From Didymodactylos carnosus (taxonomy: Eukaryota; Rotifera; Eurotatoria; Philodinida; Philodinidae): 31,216 bases of DNA. The stretch lies in the NCBI GenBank assembly GCA_905250885.1, contig CAJNOQ010001469.1, positions 1-31,216 of the forward strand, read 5' to 3'. Every line of letters starts with the position of its first letter. Position 1 is the stretch's first letter. Under the pieces are notes generated by a model that saw only the letters and a program-made list of their open reading frames with translations, had not been told where the DNA came from and did not search any database. The position numbers and the translations under genes are program-made. Positions 24,301 to 31,216 of the stretch are shown piece by piece.

Positions 24301-26327
24301 ATTCATTTTTAGCTAATCCGTGCAACTTTACAAATCCATGTTTAAACGGTGGAACATGTTTTGGACATTATAGCAATAATAATAATAACAATGGTACTGT
24401 CAGTACTCAGTGTTTCTGTCCCCAAGGTTATACAGGAGTTTATTGTGAAGGTAATAATTATCACTTAGATATATATCAACTAATGAGTAGTTCTGCGTAG
24501 GTCTGCCTATTTTTGTATGGCTCAATGGTGAAAGATTTAACTTACTTAGTTTTGCATAATCAAATAGAGGGAGGAATGGGCGCTAGAAAGTTGTAGGTCA
24601 CGATTAATACTACGTGGAAAAACGTATGAAAAAAGTTGCCGTTTGATTTTCGAGAGAGTTGGGTTCAGAACAAGGTGTTGATTCTAAGCATTAAACAAGT
24701 TACTTCTTTCACCATTGGATAGAGTATAAGAAGAGCCTTAATTTCATCAAAAAATTATTAGTTTTCATGGTCTTAATAGTTTTACTTCACTTACACTTTC
24801 CCATATATTTGCGTAAAACCCTAGGAGGCTCTCCTAGTCAAATACTCCCCAGACAACTAAATGAAATTTTATTTTTGGGATGAAATGTAATATTCTGATG
24901 CTCTTTCCGATGACCAGTCTAAACTACCGTAACTTTCTCAAAAAAGTATTATAAGCTGTTAACATGGACTAAGTTGTTTATGGGTGCACCTTGTAGTCCT
25001 GGCGCCAACTTTACCGAATGAACCAGCTCCAAGATGAGGATGGATTCTCTGGCAACTCGATAAAGGGCTACAAAGCTATCTTAGTGGAATCTTGCCGGCT
25101 TTTAAGTCATGTAAAAAGTAGGTAAACCTACGGAGAAATTACGTATTGCCAATATATAATAAAGTCACGTGTAATAAACAACTAATTAATACTAAATATC
25201 ATTTTTTTCTTACGAGAATATTCAATGAACACAGATGTTCTATTGTAGGAATGCTATGTTCTATAACTGCATGCAATGGTGGTGTATGTACTGCAACTCA
25301 AAACACCATTTTTTGTGTTTGTCCAGCAGGAAAGACAGGAGATAGGTGCCAAGTAAGACTCAACAGACACTTTCTTTTTCTCAGTTAACATTGATCAACT
25401 TTTTTCCCCAGTATGCAGACGTATGTTCATTTAATCCATGTAAATCAAATGAAATCTGTCAACAAACTGGAAATCAATATCAATGTACGTATTAAGGAAA
25501 ACTAAGCTAATAAAATCAACAGATCACATCGTTAGACCTATCCCTAGTGAATGTACTTGATTCAAGTACTTGCTTGTTTGGTAAGTGCTTAGAAAAATTG
25601 GACAGGATTTTCAAAACTACTTGCCATAAAATTCTACAAGTCCTTCTCCGAGATTGCAATATACGGTTTCATTATTACGAAGTACTTTGTGGAAGCACTT
25701 GCAGTTTTAATTGACAGTACTTCAACTGGTACTTCAGCTGGTACTAAACAAGCGTGTACACCTAAGTTTTCTGCTGCAGAGCAGGTAAGTGCCCCCTTCA
25801 TTATACGGGCAAAGTGCTTGGGCTCAAGTACATCCAGCAAGGTAGATATCTTCTGTGAGCAGTTCTTTATGAATTCGTATAAAGTCATCACTTTTTCTCT
25901 TATCTTTTTCCCAGGCAATGCTTGTTACGATCGAAGTCCTTATTGTGCAACATACAAACTTCGTACCGAATACTGTACCAATCAATATACGATGCTAATA
26001 TCGGGCAGTTTTATTCCTGTACCAGTAGCATGCCAGAGTTCGTGTGGCCAATGTATTCAAGTTCAACGGTATAACGAATTTGTTCCATCAGCAACAACAA
26101 ATACAACACCTGCCATGTTTCAATCAAATACATCCGAAAGTGCAACGTCTAGTTCTACGGATTCATCATCCTCATCTCTCTCAAATATTATTATATCAAG
26201 AGACAACAGCTGCTATGATGAGAAACCCGATTGTCCGTTTAAAAAACAGGTGTTTTCTTGTCAATGGTTAGATACTTATTATCCTTCACATTGTGCTAAA
26301 ACATGCAATCCAGCTTGTTCTTCATAG
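18383..26327 (+). CDS. Secreted DOMON, multi-EGF, twin ShK protein
   Basis: Twenty-two exons: 18383-18449, 18506-18622, 18710-18783, 18841-18893, 18950-19064, 19127-19277, 19331-19849, 19911-20159, 20221-20331, 21355-21615, 21682-21916, 21969-22225, 22288-22527, 22587-22946, 23176-23289, 23355-23603, 23738-23962, 24016-24252, 24313-24450, 25249-25352, 25412-25484, 25915-26327. The sum is 4362 nt, about 1453 residues. A signal peptide (1-22) leads to a DOMON-like domain (~25-165, with CAGGIWTVQDSTIGNFSISW and YIALGWSD), a Ser/Thr-rich linker (~230-290) and about 25 EGF-like repeats (~295-1300; typical NPCxNGGxC and CxCxxGxxGxxC). The C-terminus holds two ShK-type Cys domains (~1317-1356 and ~1408-1453) around a Ser/Thr linker. 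EGF exons are mostly phase 1 at both ends, which allows repeat gain and loss. There is no transmembrane segment, so it is probably extracellular. AATAAA follows near 26457. Adhesion or matrix function is inferred. Confidence 0.85.
20332..21354. other. Oversized intron of the EGF gene
   Basis: This intron is 1023 nt while most neighbours are 50-110 nt. Its middle is richer in G and C, with CGCGGCC, GGGCCGC and many CG pairs unlike surrounding introns, so inserted DNA is likely. I found no matching ends. A perfect palindrome AGATCGCTAAGCGATCT lies at 21263-21279. The open frame on the minus strand at 20328-20540 is not convincing. Confidence 0.5.
24491..25137. mobile_element. Nonautonomous TIR transposon in an EGF gene intron
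   Basis: The left end TTCTGCGTAGGTCTGCCTAT and the right end, in reverse complement TTCTCCGTAGGTTTACCTAC, are inverted repeats that stay similar for about 30 bp. They bound 647 bp inside the 798-nt intron 24451-25248, which explains its size. No transposase frame is visible. A TA duplication is possible at the borders but they are too degraded to call the superfamily. Confidence 0.65.
25538..25846. mobile_element. GTACT-rich MITE, copy 2, in the last EGF intron
   Basis: The left end carries CCTAGTGAATGTACTTGA and the right end, in reverse complement, TTGCTGGATGTACTTGAG. Inner halves continue with CAAGTACTTGC against CAAGCACTTTGC. Multiple GTACTT words fill the interior. The left end is alike to the right end of the element at 15534-15723, making a two-copy family in this window. 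It occupies most of intron 25485-25914 between the half EGF repeat and the first ShK domain. An apparent reading frame at 25689-25914 is created by this element and is not an exon. Confidence 0.6.
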
Positions 26328-26491
26328 AAATATCTGTTGTTAACTCTATATTTTTTTATTACAATATAATATTTTTCCGGTAACAAAATGTTCATGTGAT
26401 GAACTTTGTATCTGTTAGCTAACTGGCTAGCTAAATATAGACGGTAACTTTTCTTAAAATAAACTAATATTTTTCGTTATTGCCGATCGTC

Positions 26492-26563
26492 AGCAGCGTG
26501 GCGCAGTGGAAGCGTGCTGGGCTCATAACTCAGAGGTCGGTAGATCGAAACTACTCGCTGCTA
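26492..26563 (+). tRNA. Initiator tRNA-Met (CAT)
   Basis: Seventy-two bases fold as a complete cloverleaf: perfect acceptor stem AGCAGCG/CGCTGCT with discriminator A, D stem GCGC/GCGT, anticodon stem CTGGG/CTCAG with loop CTCATAA (anticodon CAT at 26524-26526), and T stem GGTAG/CTACT with loop ATCGAAA. The A1-U72 pair and the A at the start of the T loop mark the eukaryotic initiator rather than elongator type. Internal box A (TGGCGCAGTGG) and a box B-like GGTAGATCGAAAC are present, and there is no intron. The anticodon stem has a G-U pair where initiators normally keep three G-C pairs. Confidence 0.95.
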
Positions 26564-26568
26564 TGTTA

Positions 26569-26575
26569 TTTTTTT
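26569..26575 (+). terminator. Pol III T-run terminator
   Basis: Seven T residues six bases after the tRNA end form a typical RNA polymerase III stop signal, supporting an active tRNA gene. Confidence 0.8.
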
Positions 26576-27257
26576 AAATTTATCGCAGGTAAGAAAACCG
26601 AACTGGTTAATTTTAATTTTTGTATAGTTCTGTTAAACATATATTATGAAATCCATCAGTTCATCAAAGGTTAAATTCATGTACATGTACAACAATAACT
26701 TATTAGTCGGGACAACCCAGTTTTTCTTCTAATGATACTACCGGCGAATAAGAAGGAATAAGCCACAAATAACTAACTTATAAAAACTAACTTATTTCTT
26801 ACGTAAATGGTTGTTTTAAAGTATTTCCGTTCTCATATTCAACACTGTTAAAGATTTTTACACAAGATAATGTATATGAGTATGTGAAAATGTGCAACAG
26901 ACGTTGGACTCATTAATACAACATTTTATTATATACTACACTAGTGCCACACATTACCGCATTATGGGACGTCTGTGGCGCATGTTCAAACATTATTCTG
27001 CGTAATATTTTTTATCGAGGCGCCAGAAAAAGAAAAAAGCCTTTTATGGAAGGAAAGAAAAATATGCCTTCTACTTTAGAAGACGTCATAGTATGACATA
27101 GAAATGTGTGTGAGTCAGGGCTACCACCCTCATGCAGTGAAAAACGCTTGCGCAATAACAAACGAAATAAATTCTTACACATACATAAGACAAAACGCAT
27201 ACTTTTAGATATACGTCGGTAAAATTTTTATACGTAAATTTATAAATATTTTATAAA
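26576..27257. other. Gene-free interval
   Basis: About 680 bases between the tRNA and the next gene; no exon, RNA or paired repeat that I can support. The A/T-rich last 60 bases with TTTATAAATATTTTATAAA just before the 27258 start probably belong to the promoter or leader. Confidence 0.5.
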
Positions 27258-29200
27258 ATGTCTGATTTAGTTGATGATTTTGAAATCTTGGCACTAGAAT
27301 CCCCTTTAACACAATATCATCAATTTGAAATAATTGGTAAGTATGTAACTTACACTAGTGCTCTATATATGTCTGTTTCCAACCTGGCTTTCTGTTATTC
27401 CCATTCCTGTTCATTTACCTTCCTACGTTGTTCACTTCCATATTATACCGTCTATGAACCCTTATTTCTAGGAATGATTTAGGTAGAGCAGTTTTTATGA
27501 GACGAAAGAGGAGAGAGTACAGTACTGCTATAACGATCATGGTAGTAGAATTTTACCAAATTCCCACACTTTGATTTTATTATTCGAGCTTTCGAAAGCT
27601 TCTGCTTTCATCTTCACGAAAAAACAAAGTGACATAACTATTGAGAAATAGGTTCAAAGTACACAAGAGAGAGAGATAAAGAACAATGATGATTTGTATT
27701 CTTATTGAAACGGTCAACGGACATATTTATTCGAATAAATATTATTATATTATAAAAATTCTGTCTCTTCATTTAAGAGAGTTTTGAGGGCAAATAATGT
27801 TCTTTGAACATATTTATTCGAATAAATATGTCCGTTGACCGTTTCAATAAAAATACAAATCATCATTGTTCTTTATCTCTCTCTCTTGTGTACTTTGAAC
27901 CTATTTCTCAATAGTTATGTCATTTTGTTTTTTCCTGAAGATGAAAGCAGAAGCTTTCGAAAGCTCGAATAATAAAATCAAAGTGTGGGAATTTGGTAAA
28001 ATTCTACTACCATGATCTTTATAGCAGTACTGTACTCTCTCCTCTTTCGACTTATTTCTAGGTCTGCTGTTTCCCTATCTAAAAGCTTATAATAAGATCT
28101 TTTTGATATTATTTTACAGACAAGGGTCATAATGTCGATGACTCATCACGACACAGAAGTTTTGCGATGATGCATAATATATTATCAATTTATGGAGTAC
28201 TGGCCCACTTCCGTGCCGATATTCTTACAAGATTCTCATTTCTTGTCATTTCAGACCGTCATAAATACTTTACATGTATTTTTGTTTTAAGATTCTTACA
28301 CACAAATTTTTTCTTTTAAAATCAGTCAAGAATCAAATGTAAAACCCTTTTTTTCCTAAATCCACAAGAAAAAAATAACTAATATCATTCAGAATCTTCA
28401 TTTATCGTTCAATTCTAGACACAGCTGAACTGAATAGTAATTATAATGAATCATGCAGTAGTCGTCCGCAAGGAAAAGAGACACCGTCAGTGGCAAAAAC
28501 CCAACGTGAACAAACTATTGTAGCAACGTGTGGCAATAGAAAACATGTTCCCCAAACTGTTTCTCTAACTCCAGTTCAACCGATTACTTTAACACAAGCA
28601 AGCTTGAATAAAGTAAAATTTTCGATCGACAGTAGAACTGACACAAAAGACGCACAAAAAAATATTACAGAAAAAACAACGACGGATCTGGTGCCGAACT
28701 CAATGAAGCATGATATCATCAAGAAACCTGTTGATGAGAATAGGAACCTTCCGAATATCCCACAATCATCAACATTAATCAAGTCGAACATTTCAGATGT
28801 TGAACAAGTCAAATCACCATTGCTTTCATTAAACATAGGTTCAACAGAAAAATTACCATTAGCATCTCTTCCAAGACGTGTCGGAGCTGCTGCTCATATA
28901 CCATACAGTATGACAGATGATCTTGACATTAGTTCAATAATTAATCAATCAAAGCACCAAACAATGAATCTACTAACAATGCCATCGAATAATTTAATTG
29001 GTGATATTAATAATAGCAATGATGTTATGAAACTAATAAAAGAGGAACAGAAAACAAGAAAATCATCTTATGTCAACTATGAACAAAACGATGATATCAA
29101 ACAATTATTAAATCAAAAAACTCAAACAAATTTACTTCAACATGCAGAAAATGAACGAAAAGCTTTCTTAAATACTGTCAATGCGACTAATTATTGGTAA
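27258..29200 (+). CDS. Unrecognised two-exon protein, about 286 residues
   Basis: Exon 1 (27258-27336) starts MSDLVDDFEILALESPLTQY in a good AT-rich context and ends in phase 1 at GTAAGT. Exon 2 (28419-29200) begins after TTCAATTCTAG in matching phase with DTAELNSNYNESC. The 861-nt sum gives about 286 residues. The protein is polar and low in complexity with no signal peptide or membrane segment. A central SLPRRVGAAAHIPYSMTDDL and a charged, helix-prone C-terminus (from MKLIKEEQKTRKSS to LLQHAENERKAFLNTV) are the most motif-like parts. It is probably cytosolic or nuclear; I do not recognise a family. An extra exon starting at 28131 (open, same phase at its acceptor) is possible but no fitting donor is visible. 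The intron holds a large inverted repeat. AATAAA lies near 29563. Confidence 0.65.
27503..28049. mobile_element. Near-perfect 240-bp inverted repeat (foldback element) in an intron
   Basis: Arms 27503-27742 and 27810-28049 are both 240 bp and differ at about four positions by my alignment, with a 67-bp spacer. The outer ends read CGAAAGAGGAGAGAGTACAG. The inner ends hold the palindrome ATATTTATTCGAATAAATAT. A 12-bp direct repeat CTTATTTCTAGG flanks the structure at 27461-27472 and 28051-28062, but the left copy lies 30 bp outside the arm, so it is not a clean target duplication. The arms may extend imperfectly to about 27477 and 28083. No protein is encoded. It may be a recent foldback/MITE copy. 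Confidence 0.85.
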
Positions 29201-29930
29201 TACTGACAAGTCTATGAGACACAGCTATTGAACATTACATTTGTTTACCGTGTGTTACTTTAAAATCAAGCATTTTGTCTTAAAGACACTTCTTATTTCT
29301 TTGTATATTGTTCAGTGTTAATAACAATTTCTTTAAAAAAACGTTTGTTAAATCTCATAGTACACGTTATTTAAAAGCTGCGTGACTAAAGTTATAATGA
29401 TCACACAAGTATTGTTTATCTTTCTCCAACGAGCAACCGCTAACTATAACCAAACAGGGATACTTTCTAACCTTGTAGCATGGGAATAATAAAACAATTT
29501 GTATATTACATTCGTGACCAAAACTCTCGCCCCACGTTTTTGTTTTTATGTTTTGTTCTTATCTAAATAAAGATAAGAATTATTATTTATATTCATATGT
29601 ATTCTTACTCTACTGATCATAATCTACGCATATAGCTAGTCTGCATAAATAAATTTGGAAATGTAAGAGAAAATAAAACGTAACAATGGAGAACAAATTG
29701 CTTTGGACATCAAAAGGTTGTTTATTTCCATCTTCATTTGTTTGTATTATATTTTTAATTAAAGATGAGTGGTTTATCTCGTTAGTAGAACACTCTCTAA
29801 TGCTACTGAAGACACCATCACTGTTGAAGAGAAATACCAGTTATTCGTGACACACTTTAAAAGAAAATGAAGAAAAGTATTTCAGTTTCAATCAGGAAAC
29901 TAAGAGAAAGAAGAAAGAGTCGTTGACAGA
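29201..29930. other. Gene-free interval, AT-rich
   Basis: The 3' untranslated region of the preceding gene, then AT-rich DNA. Around 29763-29930 polar, frame-broken coding-like sequence may be the worn 5' part of the neighbouring LINE, but I cannot show it. Confidence 0.4.
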
Positions 29931-31110
29931 TGAAATATTGAAAATCGTGGATTAGAAAGGTTTAGCCTTCGTCAATTGGCAAGATCACCTGGGAACGAAT
30001 TTAGAGACAGGATATAAGTCTATTACGGGAAGCACAATCTAGTTTTCATAGTAACAGATCAACTATCGAATCAGATTTTTACATTGAAATTGACAATGGA
30101 AAAATTACGAGAATTTAACAAACCCCTCTGCATGTGTTTCATTGATATTACGAAGGCGTACGACTCTGTTAATCGCGATCTTCTCTGAAGTGTTTATCGC
30201 AAATATGGTATCTCCGAGAAACTTGTAAACCTACTGAAGATGCTCTATCACAATTTAAGAACTAAGGTTAGAATAAATGGTGAATTGTCTAGGGATTTCC
30301 AGATTGAGACAGGGGTGTTGCAAGGAGGAATTCCATCGCCTATCTTATTAACATCTTATCTGACTTAATCATAAGAAGAGTGATCGAAGAAGCAGGCGTC
30401 TGCGGAGTCAAATTCGCTTACGGCAGTAACGACTTTTTCCATGGAAAAGGAGACAAGTATGAGAATTTTGATATTCTAGCCTTGCTTTATGCAGATGACT
30501 TAGTTGTTACGTGTGAAACAGCCGGTGATTTAGAGACCTTTATCCAAGGGGGAAACAACTGATTTTCGGATTTTTCCGATTTTCACCGATTTTTGTCGAT
30601 TTTCACCAAATTGAAAGGCACCAAAAATGACTGCAAGTCATTGAAAATCACAGAGAATTACAGAGGATCATTGAGAATCAGTGAAATCAGTTGATTTTGC
30701 GTGATTTTTGACTTATTTTGGGCTGATTTTAGTCTGCTGTTTCCCCCTTGCCTTTATCACAACATTTGAAAAGTCACACAAGATTTTGGTTTAACAATGA
30801 GCGTGAAAAAGACAAATATCATAAATTTGCAATAGTTAGAAGAGGATAACAATTGGAAAATCATCAGGAATCAAATAGTTGTGCATCCAGATTTGGATAT
30901 CATCATACGTAACCTGAAGATTGAAATTGTTCAGTCCTTCAATTATCTGGGGTGCAATATTTCTAGTGACCAACGGTCACATAAAGAGATCGACATCTGA
31001 TTAGCGAAAGTTGCTACGGCATTCAATATGCTGAGACATGTCATTTGGTATCGCAAAACAATATCAGTCGTTGCAAAATTAAGAGTCTTTCGAGCCAGTG
31101 TGCTTCGTGT
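29931..31110 (+). pseudogene. Dead non-LTR (LINE) reverse transcriptase
   Basis: Successive reverse-transcriptase motifs appear across broken frames: an RSTIES-like fingers motif near 30052, CMCFIDITKAYDSVNRDLL (about 30131-30185), GVLQGGIPSP (30313-30343), the catalytic LLYADDLVV near 30484-30510, and the thumb motif SFNYLGCNISSD near 30935-30970 followed by a helical segment to about 31108. Breaks include a TGA at 30186-30188, a one-base frameshift near 30349, a TAA/TAG cluster after 30810 and a TGA near 30998. A MITE interrupts it at 30545. Endonuclease and 3' end are not seen. The clade (RTE- or Jockey-like) is uncertain. It cannot make a functional enzyme. Confidence 0.85.
30545..30750. 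mobile_element. hAT-type MITE inside the LINE
   Basis: The ends CAAGGGGGAAACA (30545-30557) and its exact inverse (30738-30750) are perfect 13-bp terminal repeats. The 8-bp target duplication CCTTTATC lies on both sides (30537-30544 and 30751-30758). The interior is built of repeated GATTTT(T)CxCCGATTTT and ATTGAGAATCA-type words. An 8-bp duplication with CA-G-rich ends is the hallmark of hAT elements. Removing the insert and one duplication would restore the reverse-transcriptase frame across the site, which proves insertion into an existing LINE copy. Confidence 0.92.
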
Positions 31111-31112
31111 CA

Positions 31113-31216
31113 GAGACCGAATCGGGTCTTACGTGGATGACCCGAACCCGACGCGACCCGAACATTTTTTACCCGAACCCGACCCGACCCGATTCAATAT
31201 TTTTTATATTAACCCG
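31113..31216. repeat. CCCGA(A)-rich simple repeat
   Basis: ACCCGAACCCGAC-type words recur through the last hundred bases. A 10-bp inverted pair GAATCGGGTC (31119-31128) and GACCCGATTC (near 31184-31193) bounds part of it. It replaces the expected LINE continuation after about 31110, so it marks a junction. The window ends inside it. Confidence 0.6.

Noticed and set aside
25689..25914. N-terminal extension of the last EGF-gene exon
   Set aside because: It is read-through of the GTACT MITE inside the intron; the acceptor at 25914 joins in phase with the preceding exon.
28131..28320. Middle exon of the 286-residue gene
   Set aside because: Open and in phase at its acceptor, but no donor fits the next exon; direct joining of 27336 to 28419 is simpler. 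Kept only as a possibility.

Overview
The window looks like nuclear DNA of a small, AT-rich invertebrate. The genes are split by many short GT-AG introns, most in phase 1 and with T-rich acceptors, and there is a eukaryotic initiator tRNA gene. The mixture of secreted DOMON/EGF/ShK and Kunitz proteins, a divergent rhodopsin-type receptor, and numerous small decayed DNA transposons plus a broken LINE would fit a bdelloid rotifer. That assignment is inference from gene style; no sequence here proves the species. There is no sign of bacterial operons, CRISPR arrays or a phage.

Layout, left to right. 1-1771: an array of seven ~31-bp repeats, each built on a TTCTC-N4-GAGAA palindrome, sits upstream of a TATA-like site; two inverted, protein-like 59-bp fragments follow. 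1772-5603 (minus): a seven-exon secreted protein of about 756 residues with a long Asn/Ser/Thr-rich stretch, a Cys-rich segment and two Kunitz domains, the first lacking one disulfide. A 124-bp terminal-inverted-repeat element lies in one of its introns. 5604-9478: AT-rich, no supportable gene. 9479-11258 (plus): a four-exon protein whose C-terminal half resembles the AJM1 (apical junction molecule) zinc-finger/alpha-beta region; its last intron lacks a normal acceptor. 11259-14312: gene-free, with a 316-bp imperfect inverted repeat. 14313-15349 (plus): a two-exon seven-helix receptor. 15350-18382: gene-free, with a small GTACT-rich element. 18383-26327 (plus): a 22-exon secreted protein of about 1453 residues (DOMON, then about 25 EGF-like repeats, then two ShK domains) carrying three large introns, two of them with recognisable transposon inserts. 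26492-26563: initiator tRNA-Met. 27258-29200 (plus): an unrecognised two-exon gene of about 286 residues whose intron holds a nearly perfect 240-bp inverted repeat. 29931-31110: a dead LINE reverse transcriptase interrupted by a 206-bp hAT-type MITE with an 8-bp target duplication. 31113-31216: a CCCGA(A)-rich simple repeat running off the end.

The genes do not form a pathway. Two of the five encode large secreted Cys-rich proteins and one an orphan receptor. All exon boundaries given were derived by hand from splice signals and reading-phase agreement; they are internally consistent (each gene's exon sum is a multiple of three) but are not supported by transcripts. I found no clear new biological system. 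The most unusual items are the 31-bp palindrome array, the intronic 240-bp hairpin, the missing splice acceptor in the AJM1-like gene, the Kunitz domain without its exposed disulfide, and the two-copy GTACT MITE family.
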